Source: Acidobacteriota bacterium (GTDB lineage: Bacteria; Acidobacteriota; Vicinamibacteria; Vicinamibacterales; 2-12-FULL-66-21). From it: 64,000 nt of DNA. Location: the NCBI GenBank assembly GCA_003222675.1, contig QHWT01000040.1:1-64000 (forward strand). The letters run 5' to 3'. A program made the position numbers and the translations under genes. A model generated the notes under the pieces. That model was not told where the DNA came from. It searched no databases and was given only the letters and a program-made list of their open reading frames with translations. Within the stretch, counting starts at the first letter, position 1; the number at the start of each line of letters is the position of its first letter. Positions 26,702 through 35,193 of the stretch are shown here, piece after piece.

Positions 26702-28318
26702 TTGCTGCTGAAAATTCGCGAGCTCTCGAAGAACATGGCGATCTACGGCCTCGGCGACGTGGCCGTGTCGATCGTCAACTTTCTCCTGCTCGGCATCTTC
26801 GTCAAATATCTGACCGCCGCGGATTACGGCGTGCTCGGTCTGCTCGGCAGCGTCGAGGTCGTGGCGAAGATCGTCTTCCGTTTCGGTCTCGACGGATCGT
26901 TCATGCGGCTCTTCTACGAAGTCGATGACGAAACGTCGCGGCAGCGGCTCGCCAGCACCATCTTCTTCTTTCTGCTCGCGCTCAACGGCGCGGTGATGGG
27001 CGTGTTGCTGGCAGCGGCGCCGGCGATCGCGCGCGTCCTCCTGGGCGGTCCCGCGCATGCGCTCGCGCTTCGATTCGTCCTGCTGAACACGTTCCTCATA
27101 GGCTTCACGTTTCTCCCGTTTCACGTGCTCCGGATCGAACGCCGCGCCGTCACGTTCAGCATTCTGACCTTGGCGCGATCGGTCCTCACGATCGTGCTGA
27201 GGCTGGTGCTCGTCATCGACATAGGCCTCGGCGTACTCGGGGTCGTCCTTGCCGATCTGCTCGTCACGATCGCGTTGACGGGCGTGATGGTGCGCTGGTT
27301 CGCGCCGCTGATTCGCGCGATGTTCTCCCGCGCCGTGCTGCGCGACGCGCTCTCGTTCGGCCTCCCGCGTGTGCCCCATGCCGCGGCGCAACAGGTCATG
27401 GCCGTCGGCGACAAACCGATCCTGAAGCTGTTCACAACCTTCCAAGAGATCGGCATCTATTCGATGGCCGTCAGCTTCGGCCTGACGCAGAAGCTCTTTC
27501 TGAGCGCCTTCGAGTACGCATGGGCGCCGTTCTACTACGCCGCCCTGCGCGAGCCGGACGCTCCACGCGTCTTCCGCGTCGTCACAACCTACGCCGTCGC
27601 GGTGCTGGCGCTGCTGACGGCGGGACTTTCGTCCATCGGGCGCGATCTGGCGCAGGCGATGACGCACGGGTTCTTCCTCGCGCCGGAGGATCCGCGATGG
27701 CACGCATTCGCCTCGGTCATCACGTGGACCTCGATCGGCGTTCTGCTGCAGGGGGTCTACCTCCTCACGTCGATTGGTCTGAACATCACGAAGCGTACGC
27801 ACTACTACCCGATCGCGACGGCGGCGGCCGCGGGCACCAATGTGGCGCTGAACTTTCTGCTGATTCCGCACTATGGGATTGTCGGTGCCGCGTGGGCGAA
27901 CGCCGCGGCGTACGGGACGCAGGCGGCGCTCGGGTTCAGGTTCTCGCAACGCTTCTATCGGATCGATTACGAGTGGGGACGGCTCGCACGTGTCGCGGCC
28001 ATTGCGATCGTAGCCGCCACGATCGCGCGAACGCTGCCGTCCGTCCGGCTGGAGGGCGTCGATCCGCGCGGCTCGATGGCGTCAATTCCGGATGTTTTTC
28101 TGCGCGGGACGACCGTTATCGTTGTGTATGGCGGACTGCTGGCGATCACGGGGTTCTTCAACGCGGCGGAGTTGCGATGGCTGCGCGCCCTTGGCCGTCG
28201 CAGGCCGGGGCCGGGCGTCGCCCGGGCGCCCGACAGTACGGAAATGGCGGGTGAGATCGTCGCAACCGACGTGATGGACTCATCCGACGTGCCCGTCGTC
28301 GCGGAGCGGGTGCGGTGA
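26702..28318 (+). CDS. Wzx-like polysaccharide flippase (MOP superfamily)
   Basis: 538 residues with about fourteen hydrophobic segments, matching the Wzx/MATE-like flippases that move undecaprenyl-linked oligosaccharides to the periplasm. N-terminal NMAIYGLGDVAVSIVNFLLL and YLTAADYGVLGLLGSVEVV are the usual opening of the family. The start chosen is TTG 26702, behind an AAGGGG sequence; ATG at MAIYG would trim 11 residues. A charged cytoplasmic tail follows the last helix. Its presence implies a lipid-linked unit built by the transferases here. It overlaps the next GT39 gene by four bases. Confidence 0.85.
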   Translation: MLLKIRELSKNMAIYGLGDVAVSIVNFLLLGIFVKYLTAADYGVLGLLGSVEVVAKIVFRFGLDGSFMRLFYEVDDETSRQRLASTIFFFLLALNGAVMGVLLAAAPAIARVLLGGPAHALALRFVLLNTFLIGFTFLPFHVLRIERRAVTFSILTLARSVLTIVLRLVLVIDIGLGVLGVVLADLLVTIALTGVMVRWFAPLIRAMFSRAVLRDALSFGLPRVPHAAAQQVMAVGDKPILKLFTTFQEIGIYSMAVSFGLTQKLFLSAFEYAWAPFYYAALREPDAPRVFRVVTTYAVAVLALLTAGLSSIGRDLAQAMTHGFFLAPEDPRWHAFASVITWTSIGVLLQGVYLLTSIGLNITKRTHYYPIATAAAAGTNVALNFLLIPHYGIVGAAWANAAAYGTQAALGFRFSQRFYRIDYEWGRLARVAAIAIVAATIARTLPSVRLEGVDPRGSMASIPDVFLRGTTVIVVYGGLLAITGFFNAAELRWLRALGRRRPGPGVARAPDSTEMAGEIVATDVMDSSDVPVVAERVR

Positions 28319-30186
28319 GAAGACAGGCTTCAGGCTTCGGGCTTCACGCTTCAGGCTTCAGGCTTCGGTCGGGGCAGCCTGCACGCTTCCGCTCGGCGTT
28401 TTTCCGTGTTTTTCTGTGGTCGGTGATTGCGCTCGCCGCGCTCGTGCTGCGGTTGATTGGCTTGCGGTATGGCCTGCCTGCCGTCTACAACCCCGACGAG
28501 GTGGCGATCATGTCGCGCGCCCTTGCGTTCGCGAAAGGTGATCTCAATCCTCACAACTTCCTCTACCCGACGTTCTATTTCTACGTGCTCTTCGCGTGGG
28601 AAGCCCTGACGGCGCTGCTGGCGGTCGCGACGCGCGCCGTTGCCTCCTTCGGTGCGTTCCAGCGCGAGTTCTTTCTCGATCCCACACGCGTGTTCGTCGC
28701 CGGACGCCTGCTGACGGCCCTTCTCGGAACGTTGACGGTCCTCGCGACAGGCATGCTCGGGACGCGCGTCGGCGGGCGGTTCGTGGGAATCGCGGCGGCG
28801 ATGCTGCTCGCGGTCGCGCCGCTGCACGTACTCAATTCGCATTACGTGAAGCACGACGTGCCCGTCACGTTCGTGATCGTGCTCGCGTATCTGGCGTATG
28901 AGCGGTTGTGGAGGGGCAGTGATCTTCCGCCTAAAGGCGGCAGCCACGAGAGTCGAAAGGACAACGCCGGAAGCTACTCATCTCTCTCCCAATCCCATGG
29001 CTTCCGTCTTCAGGCGGAAGGAAGACTGGTCGCTGGCGCTGCCGTGACCGGCGTCGCGTTCTCGACGCATTACTACACGATCTTTCTCGTCATTCCGCTC
29101 GCGTGGGCAATCATCCACAGCTCACGCAGCACCCGAGAGGCGATCACTCGGCTCGCGATGGCGGCGTTTATCTCCGCGGTCGTCTTCTTCCTGCTGTCGC
29201 CGTTCCTCCTCGTAGAGCCGGTGACGGCGCTGCGCGACATACGAGCGAACCGGCAGATCGTCCTCGACCGAGCGGTCGCGAAACTGGGTTATCTGGCGAG
29301 CGCGGCGCGCTACGCGAAGCTGCTGCTCTTCGATACGGTCGGTTTTCCCGCTGCGATCCTCGGCTTGGCGGGGATATTCACCGGCATGCTACGGGAGCCC
29401 ACACGCACGGCCTGGCTTCTCGCGTTCACGATTCCGTTCCTGCTGTTCATCTCCAGCACCTATCCGGCCAGCCGATACCTCGTCCCCCTGACACCGTTTG
29501 TCGCGCTGTTCGCGGCGATTACGATCGAATCCGTCTGGAAGGCGCAAGCGGGCCGGCGCCTTGCCACAACCGTCCTGCTCGTCATTGCCATCATTGCGGC
29601 ATCGCTCAACAGCGTGCGGGCGGACCTCTTCATCCGTCGCACGGATACCCGCACGCTGGCCCTCGACTACATCAACGGGCACGTCCCGTCCGGCGCCACG
29701 ATCCTGACCCAGCCGTATTCGGTTCCGCTCGCGCCAACAGCGGACGTCCTCCGCGAAGCCGTCCAGCGGTCGGGTCGCGAGATGCCGAAAAAGACCGAGC
29801 TGCAGATCGCCGCCGAGCCCTATCCGAAGCCGGCGTTTCGACTGATATATCTGGGAAGGGGCCTGGACACGGACAAGGTGTATTTACCGTATGATCAGCT
29901 CGGCGGCAGCGATCCTCTGCGCGCGGTACGGGCAGAACACGTGGCGTTCGTAGTCTTAAAGCGCTACAATGACTCGGATCCAGCTACGTTGCCGTTCCTC
30001 ACTGCCTTGGCCCGTGAGGGCCGGCGGATGGCCGTGTTTTCGCCGTATCGGGATGCACTCGCGGCGCGCGACGCCGGAGCGCGGCCCGAGCCTTTCCTGC
30101 ACAATACCGATGCCCGGATCGACGCGTCGCTCGAGCGACCGGGTCCGGCCGTGGAGATCTGGCAGCTCGATGGTCCTGGTTCGTAA
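28315..30186 (+). CDS. GT39-type membrane glycosyltransferase with repeat-coded N-terminus and loop
   Basis: 623 residues, GTG overlapping the flippase stop. The first 25 or so residues (RRQASGFGLHASGFRLRSG) are coded by a GGCTTCAGGCTTCGG tract, so the real start may be a later GTG near SVIALAALVLR. The GT-C body has the acidic loop YNPDEVAIMSRALAFAKGD and many membrane segments. Between helices near residues 202-240 an inserted pair of inverted palindromic repeats codes the hydrophilic LPPKGGSHESRK...GFRLQAEGRL. It probably transfers a sugar from polyprenyl phosphate in the periplasm. Confidence 0.8.
   Translation: MRRQASGFGLHASGFRLRSGQPARFRSAFFRVFLWSVIALAALVLRLIGLRYGLPAVYNPDEVAIMSRALAFAKGDLNPHNFLYPTFYFYVLFAWEALTALLAVATRAVASFGAFQREFFLDPTRVFVAGRLLTALLGTLTVLATGMLGTRVGGRFVGIAAAMLLAVAPLHVLNSHYVKHDVPVTFVIVLAYLAYERLWRGSDLPPKGGSHESRKDNAGSYSSLSQSHGFRLQAEGRLVAGAAVTGVAFSTHYYTIFLVIPLAWAIIHSSRSTREAITRLAMAAFISAVVFFLLSPFLLVEPVTALRDIRANRQIVLDRAVAKLGYLASAARYAKLLLFDTVGFPAAILGLAGIFTGMLREPTRTAWLLAFTIPFLLFISSTYPASRYLVPLTPFVALFAAITIESVWKAQAGRRLATTVLLVIAIIAASLNSVRADLFIRRTDTRTLALDYINGHVPSGATILTQPYSVPLAPTADVLREAVQRSGREMPKKTELQIAAEPYPKPAFRLIYLGRGLDTDKVYLPYDQLGGSDPLRAVRAEHVAFVVLKRYNDSDPATLPFLTALAREGRRMAVFSPYRDALAARDAGARPEPFLHNTDARIDASLERPGPAVEIWQLDGPGS
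28321..28370. repeat. GGCTTCAGGCTTCGG tandem tract at the start of a GT39 gene
   Basis: Degenerate direct repeats of about 7-8 bases (AGGCTTC, GGGCTTC, ACGCTTC). The same tract type is at 51275-51436. Confidence 0.75.
28924..29020. repeat. Paired palindromic repeats CTTCCGCCTAAAGGCGG / CTTCCGTCTTCAGGCGGAAG inside a GT39 gene
   Basis: Left unit at 28924-28944 and right unit at 28999-29020, separated by about 54 bases, with the host frame kept open. Related units occur at 35798 and 50120-50266. Confidence 0.8.
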
Positions 30187-31402
30187 GCTTCGCGATCGGC
30201 TCGCCACGCAGGCGCGCGCGCTGCCAGTGGCACGCCACGCGTGGGCACGTTATCGCCGCCGCAGGTACGAAGAACGTATCGAGCGCTTCCTCAGCGAGCG
30301 GACCGGGCGTGCCGATCGACTCCCGATCGGCGCCGTCTACGAAGCGACGATGCGCTGCAACCTGCACTGCGAGTTCTGCTACGTCGGCGACCTGCTGAAC
30401 ATCGAGGGTGAATGGCAGCAGGAACTGGATCTCGACGCGCTGTCGCGCGCATTTCCCACACACGATGGCTTCCAGGTCAGCCTCACCGGCGGCGAGATTT
30501 TCATGCGCAAGGACATCATGTCCGTGCTCGATCTCTTCCGCGAGAAGGGCTACGCCTGCGGCTATCTGACGACGAACGGCACGATCATCACCGACGATCG
30601 CGCCGAAGCCTTGGCGGACTTGGCGGCGCTGGGATTCCTGAAGCACATCAGCGTCTCGATTGACGGCCCGAAGGAGCTGCATGACGAGGCGCGAGGTCTG
30701 AAGGGGACGTTCGAGCGCACATGCGCCGGTCTGCGACGGCTGCAGGACGCGGCCCGGAAGAAACAGGCGCCGCTGCGCGTCAGCATCAACACCACGGTCG
30801 CGCACGAGAGCCTCGATGCACTCGATCAGATGGTTGACGTTGCGCAGGAGCTCGGCGTCGATGCGATCGGTCTCAACCATCTGATGTACAGCACTCCGGA
30901 GGAAGTTGCCGAGACCGTGCGGCTGATCGGCGCGCCGGATGCCTCCGTGGTTGCCACGTTCGTGACGGCCGATCCGGGAATCGACGTGAGGAAGGTGCGC
31001 GAGAAGGTGGCGGCGCTCCAGCAGAAATGCAAAGACCGCAACATCTTGTTCGACTTCCGTCCGAAAGTGCATCCGCCGTTGATGGACAACTACTACACGC
31101 CGGGAACGAAGCTCGAAGGGCGCTGCCTCTATCCATTCCTTCACGCGCGAGTGTCGTTCTCCGGCAAGGTGTATTTCTGCCCGTTCATCCGCGTGGAAGT
31201 GGGTGACTTGTCGAAGAATTCGCTCGAAGAAGTCTGGAATGGTGAGCGCTACGTCGAGATGCGGCGGCGGCTGCTCGAAAACGGAATTTTCCCGGTGTGC
31301 CGGCGCTGTTGCAAGGTGGAGCTCTCGCCGGAGCCCGTCGCGGTCGCGGCCGATGATCAATCGCGCGCGCGCCGCGCGATTCCACTGACGGTGGTACGCT
31401 GA
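30170..31402 (+). CDS. Radical SAM/SPASM enzyme
   Basis: 410 residues from ATG 30170, overlapping the GT39 gene by 17 bases; the longer track start lies in that gene. ATMRCNLHCEFCYVG (Cys near 63, 67 and 70) is the radical-SAM cluster site. SLTGGEIFMRKDIMSVL and YLTTNGTIITDDRAEAL are typical of the MoaA/PqqE-like group. The C-terminal RCLYPFLHARVSFSGKVYFC and CRRCCKVE carry SPASM auxiliary-cluster cysteines. The substrate is unknown; it is followed two bases later by a second radical-SAM gene, so the two probably act in sequence. Confidence 0.88.
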   Translation: MVLVRKLRDRLATQARALPVARHAWARYRRRRYEERIERFLSERTGRADRLPIGAVYEATMRCNLHCEFCYVGDLLNIEGEWQQELDLDALSRAFPTHDGFQVSLTGGEIFMRKDIMSVLDLFREKGYACGYLTTNGTIITDDRAEALADLAALGFLKHISVSIDGPKELHDEARGLKGTFERTCAGLRRLQDAARKKQAPLRVSINTTVAHESLDALDQMVDVAQELGVDAIGLNHLMYSTPEEVAETVRLIGAPDASVVATFVTADPGIDVRKVREKVAALQQKCKDRNILFDFRPKVHPPLMDNYYTPGTKLEGRCLYPFLHARVSFSGKVYFCPFIRVEVGDLSKNSLEEVWNGERYVEMRRRLLENGIFPVCRRCCKVELSPEPVAVAADDQSRARRAIPLTVVR

Positions 31403-31404
31403 AC

Positions 31405-32901
31405 GTGATGCTTGGCCGAAAGACCCTGCTCGTCAACCCTCCGCTCGTCAACGGCATTGCCTTCACCCGTCAGGGCCGTTGCCAGGAGCGCGAAGAAGTG
31501 CTCGGCACCACCAAGCCGCCGTATACGCTGGCGGTGCTCGCATCGCTCCTGCGGAACGCCGGCTGCGAGGTCGTGCTCGCGGATCTCACCTCCGAGCGAC
31601 GGACCGTCGACGATCTCATCGGCCAGCTCGATCGCGCCGCGTTCCATCCGACGCTGATCCTGTTCCCGAGCACGACGCCAACGCTGGACGCCGACGTCGC
31701 CGAAATGGCGAAGCTCAAGGCCGATTACGGCGCGCCGCTCTTCTGTTTCGGGCCGCATGCCTCCACGAGCCCGCAGGCCTCGATGCTGCGCGCGCCGATC
31801 GTGGACGGCATGTTCGTCGGGGAGCCTGAAGATGCGGCGCTGCAGCTCGCGCGCCTCGATGCCGCTGACGGCTGCCCGTCGATTCCCAGCCTCACGTGGC
31901 GCCGCGCAGGCGAAATCGTTCCGCATCGCGCCGTCGGATCGTTTGCCGGCTTCCTCGAGATGCCGTATCCCGCATGGGACCTGGTGCAGCTGCGGTCGTA
32001 CTCGCTTCCGCTCGTCCGTCGACCGTACGTAATCGTCGAGACAAGCCGCGGCTGCCCGTACTCCTGCGACTTCTGCGTCGCGCCCATCCACCAGGGGCAC
32101 AAGTTCCGCGAGCGCAGCGCGAAGGCGCTGGTCGATGAGATGGAGCGCGGCTATCGCGAGTTCGGCATCGACTTCTTCTATCTGTGGGGGGACACCGTCA
32201 CACTGAACGTGAAATCGTTCAGCGCATTCTGCGACGAGTTGATCGCGCGCCGGCTTCCGGTTCGCTGGTTCGGCAATGCGCGCGCCGACAATCTCACCGA
32301 TGCGGCGTTCGTCCATCGTCTGCGCCGATCGGGGTGCTGGATGCTCGCGCTCGGCATCGAATCGGAGTCCGAGGACATCCGGAAGGACATGGTCAAGCGG
32401 CTCGAGCGGGGGAAGATCCGGACGGCCTTTCGCAACATGCGCGACGCCGGGATCAAGTCATTTGCCTTTTTCATCTTCGGGTATCCGGGAGAGACGCTCG
32501 AGACGATCAATCGGACCATCGCCTACGCGATCGAGCTGGACCCGGATTTCGCCAACTTCTACCCGGCGGTGCCCTATCCGGGCACGGCCCTCTACGACAA
32601 GGTTGTCCGCGACGGGCTGCTCACGGCAGAGGACTGGTCGCGGATGGAGTACTCGTACTACCTGCTCAACGGCAACGGCCTCGACGAGCGCGTCGTGATG
32701 GCCGCGATCAACCGCGCCAAACGGCGGTTCTTCATGCGTCCCGCTTACGTGGCGCGGAATTTCCGCGCGGTGGTCAAGCTTGCGGCGACCAAGCCCGGTA
32801 TCGTCTACGAGATCCTGGGTCGCGCCGTCTTCGGCGCGCGCGTGCAGCACGCACACACGCCATCGACGGAACTAGGCGAGATCGAGCTCGCGCGTCGATA
32901 G
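31405..32901 (+). CDS. B12-binding-type radical SAM protein (BchE/HpnR-like architecture)
   Basis: 498 residues; GTG ATG start pair. The N-terminal domain (KTLLVNPPLVNG, PPYTLAVLASLLRNAGCEV, LILFPSTTPTLDAD, FGPHASTSPQ) has the cobalamin-domain plan, but I do not see the DxHxxG histidine loop, so cobalamin may be bound base-off or not at all. The radical-SAM site is ETSRGCPYSCDFC (Cys near 217, 221 and 224), followed by ALGIESESEDIRKDMVKR and FGYPGETLETINRTI. The family carries out methylations and cyclisations on lipids, tetrapyrroles and sugars. Its 3' end overlaps the convergent GT2 gene by 30 bases. Confidence 0.85.
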   Translation: MMLGRKTLLVNPPLVNGIAFTRQGRCQEREEVLGTTKPPYTLAVLASLLRNAGCEVVLADLTSERRTVDDLIGQLDRAAFHPTLILFPSTTPTLDADVAEMAKLKADYGAPLFCFGPHASTSPQASMLRAPIVDGMFVGEPEDAALQLARLDAADGCPSIPSLTWRRAGEIVPHRAVGSFAGFLEMPYPAWDLVQLRSYSLPLVRRPYVIVETSRGCPYSCDFCVAPIHQGHKFRERSAKALVDEMERGYREFGIDFFYLWGDTVTLNVKSFSAFCDELIARRLPVRWFGNARADNLTDAAFVHRLRRSGCWMLALGIESESEDIRKDMVKRLERGKIRTAFRNMRDAGIKSFAFFIFGYPGETLETINRTIAYAIELDPDFANFYPAVPYPGTALYDKVVRDGLLTAEDWSRMEYSYYLLNGNGLDERVVMAAINRAKRRFFMRPAYVARNFRAVVKLAATKPGIVYEILGRAVFGARVQHAHTPSTELGEIELARR

Positions 32902-33642
32902 CGCGCGGTACTCCGGCGAACGGCCGCCGTGTGCGCGGCGGAATCGGTGCAGGTCGCGCAACTGCGCCAGGTAGCCGGTCACTTCCTTCAGGTGCATCTT
33001 GCTCTCGCCGGCAGTGCGTCCCACGAATACGTAGGGCACTTCGATCACGCGTGACGGCTGGCTGCGGATCAACAGCTCGAGGCAGATCTTGAATCCTCCT
33101 GCCGAGATCGTGACGGCGCGGGCAAGCTCCCGCCGAATGAGGAACAGCCCCGACGTGGCGTCGCGAACGGGCGTCAGCCCGCGGGCGAGGAGGCACGCGA
33201 ACTTCGACATCGCGAGCCGCGACAGCTCCCAATCGCGGGTGCCGCCGCCGCCAATGTAGCGGCTGCCAATCACGACGTCCGCCGCGTGCTGCCGCATGAC
33301 GGCGAACATGCGGGGAATGATGTCGGGAGGATGGCTCAAGTCCGCATCGATGACGCCGACGATCGGCGCCGTCGCGGCGTTGAAGCCCTCGACCACCGCG
33401 GTGCCGAGCCCCAGCTTGCCGGCGCGATGTACGACGCGCACTGGATATTTCGTGGCGAGATCGTCCGCGAGCTGTCCCGTTCCGTCCGGGGAGTTGTCGT
33501 CGACGACGACGAGCTCGCCGTAAAGACCGGCAGCGCGGTACGCAGAGAAGACCGCCTGCGCGAGCTCGGCAAGCCTGTCACGCTCGTTGTAGGTCGGCGC
33601 GATCAGCGAGAGCGCGAGGGGAGGGACGGAGCCGGCGGACAA
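32872..33642 (-). CDS. DPM1-type family 2 glycosyltransferase
   Basis: The only minus-strand gene in the glycan cluster. The start is taken at TTG 33642 (256 residues), because the track start at 33756 would run into the divergent GT39 gene. Motifs: SLIAPTYNERDRLAELAQAV, VVDDNSPDGTGQLADDL, GVIDADLSHPPDIIPRM, GSRYIGGGG, and TSGLFLIRRELA. A KICLELLIRSQ stretch and the final FVGRTAGESKMHLKEV match polyprenol-phosphate mannosyltransferases. Probably makes a lipid-phosphate sugar used by the GT39 enzymes. The exact start is uncertain. Confidence 0.82.
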   Translation of the reverse strand: MSAGSVPPLALSLIAPTYNERDRLAELAQAVFSAYRAAGLYGELVVVDDNSPDGTGQLADDLATKYPVRVVHRAGKLGLGTAVVEGFNAATAPIVGVIDADLSHPPDIIPRMFAVMRQHAADVVIGSRYIGGGGTRDWELSRLAMSKFACLLARGLTPVRDATSGLFLIRRELARAVTISAGGFKICLELLIRSQPSRVIEVPYVFVGRTAGESKMHLKEVTGYLAQLRDLHRFRRAHGGRSPEYRALSTRELDLA

Positions 33643-33660
33643 GATTTTTGAGTCGACAGC

Positions 33661-33668
33661 ACTATAAT
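33661..33668. promoter_or_regulatory. Candidate overlapping -10 elements for divergent genes
   Basis: The sequence ACTATAAT gives TATAAT on the plus strand (33663-33668), 30 bases before ATG 33699, and TATAGT on the minus strand (33661-33666), 18 bases before TTG 33642. No convincing -35 is visible for either. Confidence 0.4.
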
Positions 33669-33698
33669 TCAATCTTTTCGGCTCTCCTATTCCCGCGC

Positions 33699-35193
33699 AT
33701 GTCGACCCGCCTGTTCCTCGCGCTTGCCGGAGCGCTGCTGGTGCTTCGCCTGCCATCGCTCGTGCAGCCGATGGGACCGGACCAGGGTCTCTATGCGTAT
33801 ATGGGCGCGCGCATTCTTCACGGCGAGCTCGCGTATCGCGATGCCTGGGACCAGAAGCCGCCCGGCATTCACTACATCTACGCCGGATTGCGATACGTGT
33901 GGCCGGGCGACGCGGTGGTCCCGGCCGCGGATCTGGTCGCCGCGGCGATCGTGACGGCGGTGTTGTGGTCGCTGGGTAGTCGGCTCGGCGGCCGGGCCGC
34001 CGGCAGCATCGCCGGCCTTCTCTTCCTGCTGCTCTCTGATCCGTCGTTCGCCCGGTACGGCGGCGTCCGCGTGCGCGCGCAGTGTGAGACGTTCATTGCG
34101 CTCCACGGCGCGGTTTTTCGCGTCGGGCGTGCTGCTCGGCGGAGTGTTCGCGCTGAAATACAACGCGGGACTGTACGGCGCCGTCGTGTTGCTTGCGGTC
34201 GCGCTGACGAGCGGCCTGACCGCGCGCGACGTCCTGATGCTGCTGGCCGGCGCCGTCCTCATTCCTGGGACGCTCGTGGCGGTGTTCCTGGCGGGTGGCG
34301 CGGTGCGCGATCTATACCAGGCGACGATCGCGTACAACGTCCATTACTCCGGCGAAACCTACGCAGGGCCGCTGCAGATGGGATCGTACCTGCTGTGGTT
34401 TCCAGTCGATCACGCGCGCGTCGACGCGCTCTGGTTCGTCGGCGGACTCGGGTCCACGGTGCTGCTCGTCGCCGCTTTCAGGAACCGCACCGCGTGGGTC
34501 CCCGTTGCATGGGTCGCGGCGGCGTGCCTCTCGATCGCGATCAATGGCAGCCGGGGGCTGCCGCAATATTTCCTCCAGGCCGCGCCTGCGCTCGCGCTTG
34601 CCGCCGGCCTTGGCGCGTCGCTCGTGCTGCCTCGGATGCCACGCGTCCTTGCATGGATCGTCGTCGCGCTCGTGGCAGTTGGCGTGTGGCGCGTCAACGA
34701 CTTTCCGAAACTGGCGTCGAACGTCTGGCACGACGCCCGCTATGTCACGGGAGAGATCGACTGGCGCACGCACCGCGCGCGTTATGGCGGCCAGCGTGAG
34801 ATCGACAAGTACTCCGCGCTCGACAACGCGGACCTCGGCGCGATGATCGCGCAGCGCTCTCGCCCCGACGATACGGTCTACGTGTTCGGCTTCTCACCGG
34901 CCGCGTACGTCTACGGCGGGCGCCGCAGCGCGTCGCGGTTCTTCTGGAGCCGGCCGGTGATCCTGAACTTCAACGGCGGGGATCCGCGGTATGGCGTCGC
35001 GGGCCTGCTCGACGATCTGCAACGCACTCGTCCCGCCATCGTCGTTCTCCAGCAGCATGACTGGTCACCCGACGTCCAGGATTCGGCGCCGTTCTTCCTG
35101 TCGCAACCCTCGCTGGCCGCGTTTCTCCACGGCGGTTATCACGAAGTGCCGGCGATCGAAGGCTTCGCCAGCTGGGAACGCAACGATCGATGA
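33699..35193 (+). pseudogene. GT39-type membrane glycosyltransferase, broken by internal loss and frameshift
   Basis: The 5' part reads in one frame from ATG 33699: signal-like first helix, the acidic loop MGPDQGLYAYMGARILHGEL, and then FARYGGVRVRAQCETFIAL. The rest reads in another frame (STARFFASGVLLGGVFALKY and onward to the end at 35193), seen in the track as 33648-34799 and 34084-35193. Around 34093-34112 a membrane helix and loop of about 20-30 residues expected between these parts is missing. It is a pseudogene or an assembly deletion. The final part overlaps the next gene by four bases (ATGA). Confidence 0.8.
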
